Below are positions 11,580 through 23,837 of a DNA stretch of 64,000 bases, piece by piece. The notes beneath the pieces are model-generated. The model was not told the origin of the DNA, did not search any database, and worked only from the letters and a program-made list of their open reading frames with translations. Source of the stretch: Apoderus coryli (lineage: Eukaryota > Arthropoda > Insecta > Coleoptera > Attelabidae); the NCBI GenBank assembly GCA_911728435.2, contig OU452212.1, forward strand, positions 2,734,563 through 2,798,562, in the 5' to 3' direction. Within the stretch, counting starts at the first letter, position 1; every line of letters begins with the position of its first letter. Made by a program: the position numbers and the translations under genes.

Positions 11580-12394
11580 TCTGCGTTGTTCTAGTTGTAC
11601 GGTTGGGACATGTCCAGTTTCTCGGAAAAAACAGGCGACCATTTGCTTGGAAGTGCTTCGTGTGCGAACAACTTTTGTTGGATTTGGCTCATCTTGAAAC
11701 ACCCATACAGTCGAGTGCTGTTTACTTTCGGGCTCATACGCGTAAATCAACGATTCATCACCTGTTACGATGTCATAGACGTGTTTCGAAGCACCGCGAT
11801 CGAATTTTTTGAGCATTTCTTTCGACCAATCGACACGACTCTTTTTTTGAGCGATTTGACAAATTGTGTGGGATCCAACGCGAACAAATTTTTTTGACAG
11901 TCAAATGTTTATGCAATATTGAATGTATGCTGGTCCCACTAATGCCTAAGGTTGTCTCAATCTCTTGATAGGTCACATGACTATCTTGCAATATCAGTTC
12001 GCGCACAGCATCAATGGTTTTCGGAACAACAACTGATTTTGGACGACCTTCACGAAAATCGTCTTGGAGTGAACTACGACCACGATTGATAAAGACTGGT
12101 CCTTGATGGAGCTTCATCGCCAAAAATTGAATTAAGTTCATCCATGCACTGTTGCTGAGTTAATCCACGTCGAAAGTTGTAAAAAATAATCGCACGAAAA
12201 TGTTCACGATTTAATTCCATTTTTGGGCCGAGATGAATCTTTTAAGTTACTGTAAACAACACAAATAGGGCTCGTATGTCAAAACGTTCTGAGTACGTAT
12301 AACCTCAAAAATGTCCAACTTTACGATAGAGCTGTCAGTTGCCAGATTGCAACACCAGGGTTGCCAAATCCCGAAATATAAAAGGCAACCCTCG
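11580..12394 (-). mobile_element. Mariner copy 2, 3'-truncated
   Basis: Same family as 8969-10184 on the opposite strand. The 5' inverted repeat (plus strand cccgaaatataaaaggc) abuts a TA at 12395-12396. The transposase reads leftward from about 12219 through the helix-turn-helix to GDESLIYAYEPESK (first Asp kept; W to L) and FFRETGHV. Similarity to copy 1 stops at about 11580, before the second and third catalytic Asp, and Copia sequence follows. A frameshift lies near 12090-12140 and another near 11800. Confidence 0.85.
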
Positions 12395-12396
12395 TA

Positions 12397-12600
12397 TATA
12401 GAAAAAAGAGTATGGGACCTAAAACAGACCCCTGAGGCACTCCAGAAGAAATACTCAAGCCATCAGAAGAAGCTTCTCGATACTTTACCAGTTCTCTGCG
12501 GTTGGTCAAATATGAGCGAAACCAGCTCAAAGGCATTCTCTTACTGACTAGCACTTCTCAAAGACAGGAGAACGGTCGATCACATCAATTTTGACAGTCG
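12397..12600 (-). mobile_element. Retroposon RT fragment interrupted by mariner copy 2
   Basis: Leftward from about 12600: [14 protein letters not shown] in one frame, then [16 protein letters not shown] and [18 protein letters not shown], the RT core before the FADD box. The frame runs straight into the mariner terminus at the TA, so the mariner jumped into a Jockey/CR1-like RT. The far side of the RT is not found. Confidence 0.75.
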
Positions 12601-12805
12601 TAAGTTTTTGGTAAAATAATTAAGAAGAACACATAATCGTCGACGACTGTTTGAAAGCTCAAAAAGTCGAATTGTATAACGACTACTATTTTGTCACTGT
12701 TTTGCACGACCCTCGTAAGTGGTAAGCGAGGTATTATCTCTATATAATTGTTATAATATTCATATAATCTGTAAACGCTATAATCACTGAATCTACAGTA
12801 CAACA

Positions 12806-12814
12806 CATCAGTCA
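12806..12814 (+). promoter_or_regulatory. Possible initiator of the UGT gene
   Basis: ATCAGTC at 12807-12813 matches the arthropod initiator TCAGTY about 65 bp upstream of the UGT start codon. No clear TATA box at the usual distance. This is a motif match only. Confidence 0.25.
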
Positions 12815-12874
12815 TCGGTATGACCTGATAAATTTACTCGAAATTGAAAGAAACGCTTGTATACTTGGAAAATA

Positions 12875-15800
12875 ATGTTCAAATTATTGCTATGCGTGTT
12901 AATAACGTTACATCATGTGGATAGTGCAAAGATTCTTGGATTATTCCCATACGCCGGTCATAGTCACTACTTCCTTGGGTTTAGGCTAATGAAAGAGCTC
13001 GCTGATCGTGGTCATGAGGTCACATTCCTTAATCCCCGTTCTCATGAAGGGATAAAAAATTTTCGTGATATTACTATGACTGGTATTGCAGATAAAACTA
13101 AGGGTAAGTGATTGGGGTGGTTTTGAAATAACATTCTTTGATTATTTTAATAATTAATTCAACAAGTGTCTCACATAGAAACCAGTAGTTTTAGTCATCT
13201 GTTCTTTTATTTTTCAACGTAGTTACTAGAGGGCCTTTGGTGTTTTTGAACTTTTTTCTAAACATCACAGCATAGAACTTTGGAACTTAACTTTTCTAAC
13301 AAAATAACATAATCATATATTATACTAGGATCCGATCTCATATCTTTCAAATCTCAATGAGAATATACATAGTTTCTTCCTAACACCCGTTGCAACTCCA
13401 GAGCTTTGCAGTACAATTAAAGACATCAAAAACAAGGTGTCATCTGGAACTGATGGAATCACTTTGAAAATGTTGTCTAAACTACTGGAATGTACATTAA
13501 TCGTTTTCACAGATTTAATTAACAAGTCATTCCAAAATGGAATTTTTCCACAATGCCTTAAGACATCTATAATAATTCCTCTGCACAAGGACGGCGATAA
13601 GGATCAAGCTTCAAACTATCGTCCAATTGCACTTCTATCTACTCTATCCAAGATCATTGAAAGACTGGTTAAAAGGAGACTTCTATCATTTCTGCACAAA
13701 TATGAAGTATTAACCAATTTGGATTTTTAGCTAACAAATGCACTAATGATGCTATATTCTCCGTCTTCAACAATGTTTACTCCAACTTGAACAATCTCCA
13801 CTTTACAGCCTCAATTTTCTGGTATTTCTCCATTCGACTGTGTAAATAATAACATCCTAATTAACAAGATACAGCACTACGGAATTCGGGGGGTTCCACT
13901 GGGATGGTTTAAGTCGTATCTTAGCAACAGAAGTCAGTGTGTGAGGGTCACTGCGGCTGTGTCTTCTTGCAGGCCGATGGATTGTGGAGTTCCACAGGGT
14001 TCGGTGTTGGGTCCTATTTTGTTTTTGCTATTTATCAACGACAGTACGTGCCTAGACATCAGCGGTAAAGTATGTCTCTTTGCTGATGATACTAGTTTCA
14101 CTTGGTGCGGCCCGGATAGTGTGGCTCTTCATAGTACCATATCCAAATCCACTATCAAATCATGGTGTGAGTCTAACCTGTTGTGCTTGAACACTGCGAA
14201 AACTAAATCTGTGTCATATAAAGGTGCGCTGAAGTCTTTTGAACTTAATAATTCCACTATTGACGTCGTTTCTTCTGTGAAGTTTCTGGGCCTTGTTGTT
14301 GACAGCTCCCTGAAGTGGAAGTTGCACATTGATGCGTTATAAAAAAAAAATAAGCTCTGCCTGTTTTGCGTTAAGATCAGTTTCCAAAGAACTTAACTTG
14401 TCAACTTCCATAACAGTCTACTTTTCATTCTTCGATTCCCATCTTCGATACGCCCTCCCAGTCTGAGGTACATGCTGTGCAACGAAATTTGGGCGTATTT
14501 TTAGATTACAAAAAAGAGCTATTCGATACTCTCTGAGATTGCACTATAGAGCCCATTGCCAGGACTTATTCAGAAAATTTAAAATACTAACACTACCTTC
14601 CTTATTCATATTGGAATCGGTCTGCTTAATCCGGAAATACCTGTCAGATGCCTCTGAAAGACCATTCCATAACTATCTCCTTAGAAACGCCGAAAATGAT
14701 CTTTATCTGCCAGCCCCATCCTCCGAATTAATCAAAAGCTCGATTATATACAATGCAAAAAAATGCACAACCATCTGCCAATGGAAATCAAATTGCTATC
14801 ATCCCTTCCTCGATTCCGGAAAGCTCTAAAGACGTATTTGTTAGAAAAAGCTTTTTATACAGTAGGTGACTTTTTTAATGTGCATTAATTTTAGAGCGAT
14901 TCACACACTGGATAGTACTTAGTAGTTTGTATTGTGTGTTTTGTATATATATTGAACTGTAGAATATTTACTTAATTAATTTACTTGAAGTATCTTAATT
15001 GATTTATTTATTTGACGATGTACCTGTATGTATTAATTATTATTCTTATGTTTTATATTATGTTTTGTTTACCTGTCTACAAATTATTTTTAATTTTTTG
15101 ACAAATATATATTTATCTTTTATCCAGATTTACAAGCCGGATTTTCCGAATGGGGCCAAATGAACTTTTTCAACACACTTACATTCGTTAGCAAGTTAGT
15201 GGAGTCGATATCAAGTGCTACAGTCGAACACAAGAACTATCGGGAGCTATATTTTTCCAATGAAACGTTTGATTTGGTTATAGCGATATCGTACTTCGAT
15301 CCTGGTATGTTTCGTGACAGGTAAATAGAACAATCTTGTTTTATTCCAACCTGAGGGTTGCTATTTATGTATTGAGAATAGAAAGTGCTTCTTCGGGCGA
15401 TCAAAATCGTTGTCTACGCACTTTCTCTTTAAGTAGTGGGTGCCATGTCGGTGCTGCATTGTGGGTGACCCATCAATTCAAACTGTCAACTGTCTAAAAT
15501 GTCAAACTTCAAGATGACGATGACAGATGTCACCTGATGGCAATACCACTGTTGCCAGTTCTTAATACATAATAATAATAGTTTTATATTTATTTATACC
15601 TCAATTTACGATCGTTTCTTAACACTATTCAATGTTTTGCAGGCTTCAATACAACTCCAACAAAAAAACTGCATATCCTTAATTAATTAAAAGTCACTTT
15701 TGGGTTTAAGTTGCCCGTTTCTTGAAGTAACATAAGGTCGAATAACGTTTATCTACTTCACGATCGACTTTGCGTTTTTTCCTTTTACATAAAAAAAAAA

Positions 15801-18493
15801 ATGGGCAACTTAAAACCAAAACTGAGCCTTTCCTTCAAAGGTCATCGAATGTAGACGAGACTTCTGCTCCTCACTGTATAAAAGAAATGACAATGAATAA
15901 CCCTTCTTGAACTCCTGCAGGTTGATGCTCGCACAGAATTTATTTTTAAAGTGTTTTGCGACAGAAGATAAACATTTCTATATTTAGTAATTAATGGTGT
16001 AAAATAATCTGACATCATTCCAGGTTCAAATGTCCGATAATCTCTTTATCACAGCTACCAGTGCATTTCTGCAATAATAAGTACGTTGCCAATCCTCTAC
16101 CCACTTCGTACGTGCCTTACCTAACAGCGGAGTTTACTGCCCCAATGAGTTTTTGGCAGCGAACAAAGAACCTTTACTACAACACTGTCAGTCATCTCTA
16201 TCTAAACTACGTCTTTCAACCACGTATACGTCAGCTCCTTGCTCGGAACGGCATGCCATTCAGTGATGACAATACCGTTGATTTATTATTAAGCATGAGC
16301 CATCCCAGCTTTAGCGATGTGTTCCCGCTTCAACACAATGTTAAGGAAATTGGTGGATTTCATGTGGAGGAACCCAAAGCTCTTCCAGTGGAACTACAAA
16401 GCTTTTTAGATAACGCCACTGAAGGTGTTGTGGTTTTTTCCATGGGATCAAATCTGCGTAGTTCCAATTTCCCAAAGGATAAACTGGAAGCGATTTTGAA
16501 GACTTTTGGAACGTTGAAGCAGAAAGTTTTATGGAAGTTTGAAGCTGAGCTGCCTGGAAAACCGGATAATGTGAAGGTGATGAAGTGGTTGCCACAAAGT
16601 GATGTACTAGGTAAAAAATAAGGCTTGTTGTTTTACCAGTCCTACATCCACCTGAGAGTAGCAGATATTTTGCTAATAAATATTTTCTAGCCCACAGAAA
16701 TGTGAAGGCCTTCATTGGTCATGGCGGACTTCTCAGTACAATTGAAGCCGTCTATCACGGAGTGCCCATGTTGGGAATGCCAGTGTTTTGGGATCAAAAA
16801 TTCAACATGAATTTTGCTGCGTCAAAGGGTTTTGCAGTTTCCTTACCCTTTCAGGAATTAACTGAAAATAGATTTAGTAATGCTTTGGCGAAACTTCTAA
16901 ATGAACCAAAGTAAGTTATAATTTAGTGGGGTCTGTCGCGGTAGCAACCTTGCATTTGTTTTCTGTTGACTTCTAAGTCTGAAAGGGTGATCTCGCAAAA
17001 TGCCAACGTACCAAATGAACATTCAGAACCCCTGGTAGAGATTGTTTTATCGGAATCGTTTAGGCGACCTGCAGAAGATCTTTTGTGAATGACTCTAATC
17101 TATGAATTGCCCAGCTGTCCCACACTTTTCATAAAGTTGATGATTTCTCTGGGGGCTAAATTCCTTGCCTCGTCGGGTGTTAGGGTCACCCCTCCAAGGT
17201 GTTTTAGCCTTTTGCAGAAAAGTGCCATGCATTCACAGAGCACGTGTTCTGTTGTCTCTGTTGCGTCTTCGCAAAACCGACAAGTGTCGTCCTCGGTTAG
17301 GCCCATCTTTTTCAGATGGTACTTCACTGGGTGGTGTCCCGTAAAAAGGCCTGTAATTCGCCTTAGGTCGCTTCTCTTCAGTTGGATAAGCTTCTCTGCA
17401 TTGGCCTCTGAAGGTTTGATAAACCTTTTTGTCTTAGGCCTGGAGTGTTTCTCCAGTAGGACTTAAGTTGTTCCTTTTCCCATCTCCGAAGTTCTTCCTT
17501 CATATGGCTTTTTGGAAGGCCAAAGATGGGTTCCGGGCCGCAGAACGAAGCGTTTGCGCCCTCTTTTGCAAGTTGGTCCGCTTCGTTCCCCTCTATGCCT
17601 TCATGTCCTGGCACCCATGTCAGAGTAATCTTTTTCCCCTGAGCAGTTGCTTTAGGGTCTGTTTGCATTCCCATACTAGCTTTGACGTGAAGGTGTAAGA
17701 CCTCAGTGCTTTTAACGCAGCTTGACTGTCTGACATAATATTGATCTGCCGTTCCGGGATGACTCTCTGCAGGCATTCTTGAGCACAACGATTAATAGCG
17801 TTGATCTCTGCTTGGAATATAGTGGGACTTTTCCCGAGAGATTCAGAGAGCCTGCAATTAGGCCCGTATACTCCCATGCCTGTGTTCCCTTCTATTCCTT
17901 TTGAACCGTCCGTATACCAGACGGATGTGTTTTCTGGGAATCGTGGTTCCCCATTTAGCCAATTTTGACGGTCTGCAATGACCACTTCAAATGGGATTTC
18001 AGAATCATGTTTGCGTGGCAAAGCGTCCGACGGTTTTCTTCCTGGTACTTCTGGTCCTTCTAAGCTCAAAGGGACCTTTGCTCACGTAATTTCAGTGTGC
18101 AAAGTTAGAAGTCAACAAAAAATGCATCTATAAAAGGTTGGACTATACGCGATAACTTTGGTTAATTTATCGAGTTATTAATCCTCATCCAGAGCTAACA
18201 TTTGTAGGTATCGTGAAAATATCCAACACCGATCAAAGCTGCTCCGTTCGGATCCAATGTCCCCAATGGAGACAGCAGTTTTTTGGGTAGAATATGTAAT
18301 AAAATTTAAGGGTGCACCACATTTAATGGCAGCCGGTGTCCAAATGAGTTGGATTGAAATAGAAATGGTTGATGTTATCCTCGTTATTATTGCCAGTTTT
18401 ATAATTTTACTGTATTTAGTTAAAATGTTATTCAATTTAGCTGTAAAACGAATCAGGAAGAGTAGAGATAAGATCAAAGACAAATTGTTTTAA
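12875..18493 (+). CDS. UDP-glycosyltransferase, five exons, intact
   Basis: Exons 12875-13103, 15128-15320, 16024-16610, 16691-16910 and 18208-18493 join in frame to 504 codons plus stop, all with GT-AG borders. Residues 1-18 form a signal peptide. GHSHYFLG carries the likely catalytic His31. FIGHGG (344-349) through PVFWDQ is the UGT signature that binds the UDP-sugar (T/S of FITHGG is G here). Residues about 464-485 are a membrane helix, and the basic tail ends KDKLF, a KxKxx ER-retrieval pattern. The family transfers sugar from UDP-sugars to lipophilic compounds inside the ER, including xenobiotics, pigments and hormones. The length matches insect UGTs (about 510-530). ATG 12875 is chosen because it opens the signal peptide. 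No stop or frameshift was found. The substrate cannot be told. Confidence 0.93.
13104..15127 (+). other. UGT intron 1, mostly retroposon
   Basis: Donor AGG|GTAAGTG at 13104, acceptor ttatccag at 15127. About 1.8 kb of its 2.0 kb is the Jockey/CR1-like element at 13325-15112. Only about 15 bp separate the element's last shared base from exon 2. Confidence 0.85.
13325..15112 (+). mobile_element. Jockey/CR1-like retroposon, copy A (in UGT intron 1)
   Basis: RT motifs in order: GTDGITLKML, IIIPLHKDGDKDQASNYRPI, a broken finger region near 13730-13870, [28 protein letters not shown] with the catalytic DD, LGLVVDSSLKWKLHID, then a post-RT segment HYRAHCQDLF and SSELIKSSIIYNAKK. The 3' UTR ends at acaaatatatat. 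It is 5'-truncated and frameshifted at about 13730, 13930, 14340 and 14760. It is near-identical to the copy at 44725-46735 and lies in the same direction as the UGT. Confidence 0.88.
15321..16023 (+). other. UGT intron 2 with a hairpin-forming repeat
   Basis: Donor CAG|GTAAAT, acceptor cattccag. Inside, gggtttaagttgccc (15704-15718) and gggcaacttaaaacc (15802-15816) are inverted copies about 85 bp apart, consistent with a small inverted-repeat element. Otherwise unique-looking and AT-rich. Confidence 0.6.
16911..18207 (+). other. UGT intron 4 hosting an antisense retroposon
   Basis: Donor CAAA|GTAAGT at 16911, acceptor catttgtag at 18207. Most of it is the RNase H/zinc-knuckle 3' part of a retroposon (about 17045-18075) on the opposite strand. 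A perfect 13-bp inverted repeat (16964-16976 and 18105-18117) flanks that block. Confidence 0.8.
17045..18075 (-). mobile_element. LOA/R1-like retroposon 3' end (RNase H), antisense in UGT intron 4
   Basis: Leftward from 18069: RNase H motifs VWYTDGSK (Asp), FQAEINAINRCAQ (Glu), MSDSQAALKAL (Asp), then WVPGHEGIEGNEADQLAK (His/Asp), a linker FGLPKSHMKEELRRWEKE, and CRFCEDATETTEHVLCEC, a CCHC-like knuckle typical of the C-terminus of RNase H-bearing non-LTR elements. The stop follows GQLGNS near 17100. Frame changes at about 17650 and 17390. The RT is missing. A shorter relative is at 23838-24360. Confidence 0.85.
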
Positions 18494-18530
18494 ACTATTG
18501 TTAATTGTACCTACTAAGATATTATGTTCA

Positions 18531-18550
18531 AATAAAAATTATTCAATAAA
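18531..18550 (+). terminator. UGT polyadenylation signals
   Basis: Two AATAAA hexamers, at 18531 and 18545, lie 38-52 bp after the UGT stop codon. This spacing gives a short 3' UTR and supports the chosen last exon. Confidence 0.6.
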
Positions 18551-19724
18551 CTTCTAGCTAACTTTAAGAGTAATTTAATTATGAATCACCCTGTATAACC
18601 CAAACCATAGATGAATCTATGCCCAAACTATGTGCTTTGATGTGGCTGATAACTAAATATTTATAGCATCATCTCGTAAGTAAAAAATGAAGTCGACCAT
18701 AACCAACAATAATCGCAGTAAAACTTCATTCATCAATTCAAAACTGACTTTTGTCACGCAAATAAGTTGTGAAATGTTACTTGATAAATATTCACCCCAT
18801 TGAAAAACCCCACAGCTAAAACCATCAATACCTACTTTACCTAGGCAGTTCACTGAACTGACTTTTTTAAATTTGAAAAACGGACTTTCCACAATAGGTA
18901 GGTATTATATGTATTGAACTACTAGGTAGGTATTTAATTATTAAAGGTAAACGTGACGTGAATTATTATTTTTAAGTTGCGAGGCAACCAATTCACAGCA
19001 AACATACAATATAGTGATTAATAAATGTGGACATACTGTATAAAACACTTACCCAAATGGAAATCATGTTGTAACAACTTCGTTTGGTTTGAATAGATTT
19101 ATAATCGTATTCTAAATCACTCACCACATATATATCTATTATTTAATTCAATATTATTTAATAATTATTGCCTCATTTAGGTGTATGTTAATAAATAGTA
19201 ATAATAATCAATTTTTATTACCCCGTAGGATACAAAACAATATTGTTCGCATTTAAAAAGTGGCAGTGTTATTATTTTCGATTATAAAAATGTTATTGTC
19301 ACATAAAAGCGCACTCAAATCGGTCCCGTAAAGTAATAAATTTCAATAAACACGATTTTGTTGAATTGAAATGTCAATTTTCTTGCATTGCAGGATCAAC
19401 AGTAAACATTTTCATTTTGATTTTCTATTTCGTAACAATGACATTTCCATCATGGTATTTTTATGTGATTAGGCAACCAATTAAACACTATATTCCTATT
19501 ACCATTTTAAAACAAAACAGGGAGATAGTATTATAGTGGCTTGGGATGTCTATGTACCTACCATATAATTATAATTTGATTCTGTTTTTCAGTTAAAAGT
19601 AACCTGCGAGTGTTTATAAGATAAATTACAATGTTCCTTTGCATTCAATGTTAGGCAACCATCAAAACCATTAAACGCAACTTTAATTTCGACAGCCATA
19701 TTGATTTTTCGTATTTGTCCTATA
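18551..19724. other. No gene recognised
   Basis: AT-rich intergenic DNA. Only the repeat terminus gaatcaccctgtataac at about 18582 stands out, the complement of the end seen at 47709 and 49888. Confidence 0.4.
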
Positions 19725-21061
19725 GCCAACGTGCCGAGCCAATCAAAATCTGTATATTATGCGCATGCGGGATGCGGGCAATTCACCTGATGTTATTATA
19801 TATTATATTATTTTGCAAATTTATGCTTCATGTATTGTTTATTTTGTTGAAAAAAGCAATTTTCATTGCTAATATTCTATCTGTGTCGAGTTTTTTTTTT
19901 AAACAGAAATTCCATTGGTGTGTAGATATGCAGACAATATTTGTTATTTTATATTTTGTGTTTAATTCTCGCAATTCTAGAAATCTTGCTTTTAGGTTTT
20001 GTAAGTTCATGTACAAAACGTAGCATAAAGACTGGAGGTTCTATTCGTATTGGTGGAATGTGCCCCTCACGAATTTCCGTAAATGTAGCAACAGATGGTA
20101 ACAAATTAATGTAATTTTACTGCTATAGGTTTATATTAATTTTTAACAGATTCTGTACAAGTAAAACTTGCTGAAACACATGTGGGACACAGCGACGACT
20201 TAAGAACAAAAAGATTATCACATGCAGAGCAACACACTATTGTTTCCCAGTTAATCGCAGGAGTATTATTCAGGATGCTAGAACGATTCATAATAATCAG
20301 TTAGAAAGAATAAATTTGGTAACACTTTCCTGATATTTATTTAATAATATACCTACATTATATCATTTAAATTGTTACATCTATTATTTGGTTTGGTGGG
20401 TTTTTTATAAGTGTGCATTTGCTAGTTAACGTTTTTAATTTATTATTACTTTTTCAGAGTGCGTACTATTTCAATTTAGATATTTTACTTTTAATTGTAT
20501 CACTTTTTCACATTACATACTATTTTTTCTTATTGTGACTTGTATAATATTATATTAGATTTGTTTGGTGTTGTACCTTATAATATATATGTATGCATGG
20601 TAGTGGTGTATTTCTATTAATTTGTATGTTCATAGTAATTATTATTTATTATCATTGTGTATAATTTAATATATATAGCTAAAAATAAACTATTAAGAAT
20701 AAAAGGGTTTTTTTTTATTTCCTGACTTCCTATCTGTAATGCATAAAATGATTTTAAAATTAGATAGGTATCTTCAAATTATACATAAATATATTTAAGT
20801 ATCGTTTTTCCGATATTCGAAATGAAGGTTTTTCAGCTAGGTATATCAAGAAATACCTACTACAAAGGAAAGTTCAACAGACTTTCTTAGCGAATACCTT
20901 ATACATATTAATATTTAAATTATTTTACTGAAAAACTCATTCCAATTAAATATCGACTAAATTTCAGTTGCAAAATTAGTTGAATAGCGGTTAAATTCAA
21001 ATTCAAAAGCGCGCCAAAGAAAGCCCCGCCCCAAATGCTCTGATTGGCTCGGCACGTTGGC
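19725..21061 (+). mobile_element. 1.3-kb unit bounded by a perfect 21-bp inverted repeat
   Basis: 19725-19745 and 21041-21061 are exact inverted complements containing the CCAAT-like core gagccaatca. Between them lie two short exon-like blocks of a zinc-finger-like protein (19990-20325) and then AT-rich sequence to the right repeat. The arrangement suggests a small DNA transposon, but no target duplication could be fixed. Alternatively the repeat could be duplicated promoter sequence. Confidence 0.45.
19990..20325 (+). pseudogene. Zinc-finger-like exons (THxGH type), frame-broken
   Basis: Exon-like block 1 reads KTGGSIRIGGMCPSRISVNV up to GATG|GTAACA at about 20098. A mini-intron of about 52 nt ends tttaacag. 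Block 2 reads SVQVKLAETHVGHSDDLRTK and then LSHAEQHTIVSQLIAG. One base out of frame follows IIQDARTIHNNQLERINL to a donor-like GTAACA. The C...H-x-GH spacing and following helices resemble the zinc-binding domain that precedes many MULE-like transposases and related insect proteins. The single frameshift near 20262 breaks it, unless it is an assembly error. Family assignment is tentative. Confidence 0.45.
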
Positions 21062-23837
21062 ATTTTAATGTATGCTAAAAAGATGGAAGATAGAGCGCGG
21101 CCATTTTGATGTTCTACTACAGGGGAGTCTTAAAAAGTACTTAATGAGCTTACTTTGGATAAGTTACAATAAGATTATAATTGGTATAATAACACAGCTT
21201 AATGTGATAATAATACAAAATATAAGGATTATAATATAATGTAACCTGGTATATAAATGTCAAATTTTATGTGGAAAAAGCTAATGTTGCCTCATTTAAG
21301 ATATAAAAAATAAAGTATTAAAATAACATATGATCTCTTTCATAATGATTTAGAAAAATGGTAGATTATTCTAATCTTTTTACACCATCATATATTAATT
21401 TTGTGCCCTTTGAACATAAACATTAGAAGGCAATGAAACAACTTGGCAACAAAACCACATCAAAATGGCGGTTCGTTGCGCAAGCAGATGCGGATACGGT
21501 TTTGAGCGATATAGTCCTCTATATATATATGGATTGGAACGATAAGCTTTGTTAAAGGAACGAAGGTAAAGTGAGGTTTACAGAGAACATAAATCTTATA
21601 TCGGTTGAATATCTATCTTTCTTTTATCTTGATTATCCTTTTATGAAAATTTATATTGTATAACAATTATTAAAGTCTATTTTTGATGGATTTTTCTGAA
21701 ATTGTTCTATATGTGCAATAATTGTTTTGTGAGGCTCCGCCATGTCGCTTATGCCTTAAGTTTTAGAGATAAATAAACACATTGTATAATATGTCATTGA
21801 ATAAACATATTACTTGATCTGATTCTGATTTATTTCAGTGGATATAGTTAAATAGACTGCAACTTGTAATAATTTGTACTGTTGGATCAATTCCAACAGT
21901 CCCAGATTTTTAAGCGCCATGTTGAGGCAAAGTGTTGTGTTGTATAACTACAGTTATCTATAACCTGTGCCGAATATTGCGCAACAAAGTAAAACAACAG
22001 ACATCTAACTCTTGGCGCTACTGTTAAATAATCGTTGAAGCTGTCGAATTTAGATTACTAATACTGCGTACTGTGGCTACCAGATGGCGAACTCGTTCTT
22101 AAAATACAATAATAGGAAAGCAAGGGAATGCAAAAGTTGAATGAAAAATTTCTATGTAGCCTTAAATTTCATACTACACAGTATATTTAAAATATTTACA
22201 ATGACATAATATAGACTTTACTTCAACGAGCGGCAACATTGTTTTTTTCGAAGCTACTGTCAAATTACAATATAGCGTGTATACTAACGTTCTGTGTTTT
22301 AAAAATTGTATTTTCGTGAATTGATTAGCGGTTAGTTTATTAAAATATTTAATTACTTAAATTTGTGATTGATAATTCTAACTGTAGTGTTCGAACAATC
22401 TATAGAGGCTCATCTTGTACAATAATTGTTAAATGTAAATAAATGACAAATTACAACGTGTGCTTTCATTGTTTACAAAATAATGCGTTGTGATGACAAG
22501 TGTGATTGTTTATTGTGACTTAAGGCACATAAAAACAATAATAATAATTAAATATTATTAACGTGGTGTTTGTTTGATGTGTTATGTGTTGTGAAAGTCA
22601 TAGTATAGAGTTATATATCTATGTGAAATTTTAAAAATTGTAAAAAGGACTTTCTGCTGAACCAACATAGAAAAAGAAAGAGAAAAGAAACTAATTGGCA
22701 CGCAGGAGGACAATTATTAATACTCAACATGGACGCTGGTAAACAGAACGCCATAACGGAAACAATTTAACTAGAAATGACTGCTAAATCAATTCAGTAA
22801 CAGTGATTTTTTAAATTATGTTCTGCGTTTATGGACAAGTTAATTTCAATTAGAGAGTATGAAGAGTATATTATACTAGTGGAACTAATGCCTAACAATC
22901 TTCTTCTTGCGTGATTGATAACCAACACAAATATTGCTCTAATAACAGAAACTTTGGTATATATCAAAGTCAACAATGTAAACTTTGCAGTGATAACAAC
23001 AGCTGACATAACAATAAGTGTTGCCAACGTTCGGAACATATATAAATATTTGCCATCCTAGACTAGTAACAGCAGCTATCGATTAAAGGAAAATAAAATA
23101 GCCAAACTAATTGACTTCATGAACGAAAATAACGACACACGGTCATTTCGAACGAAAACGATATACCCTACATTTTTCTACGTAGTCGCAATAATATAAA
23201 CTTTCTTTCACAAAAAGTCTGGGCAATTACAGTTAATGTTCTGAAAAGCGTTTTATCTCTGTAGGCGATATATACTTACGTATTTTTTCTCAGTCAGCCT
23301 GTGCTTTCACTATTTTATTTTATTTCCCCCTTTTTTTTATTATTATTATTTCTTTTTACATTTTTGCTTGAAACGATTTTTATTTCTGATTGCTTCGGGG
23401 GCGCGTGTTAAGTACAACGCTGACAGTTTTAAAATACGTGACGCGATTTCGGAACGAATAAAGCTTCCAAAAGAAAAGTTGCAAAAATAAAGGAATTGGG
23501 CAAAAAGCGTGTAATTTAGAACAAGAAAACAGTAATTTCGATGTACCGAGTGATATAAATGAAACGATTTTCACAACAAATTCCTGCAATTAACCAGTGC
23601 CGGTTAGTTCGAAAGGGCACATGAGCACATACCCAACCGGCCAGAAGAAAATGATATCAACGTTCCTTCAGTCAAACAGTCAAAGCTTCTTTCCGAAGAT
23701 CAAGTACAAATAATGCTGAAGGAGAACAGTGTGACCTGTAGCTATACGAGATCGTCTACAGATTTGATAGCGGAGGACTCTTCAACCTTCGTAGACTGTA
23801 AGCTGGGACGAAGATCGTATCCATATCAGTCATTCCC
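21062..23837. other. No gene recognised (AT-rich)
   Basis: Contains catcaaaatggcgg-type sequence at 21459-21473 that mirrors ggccattttgatg at 21100-21112, probably promoter-like or repeat-end remnants. From 22440 to 23700 there are short frames (for example MDAGKQNAITETI at 22730) but no family match. Confidence 0.35.
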
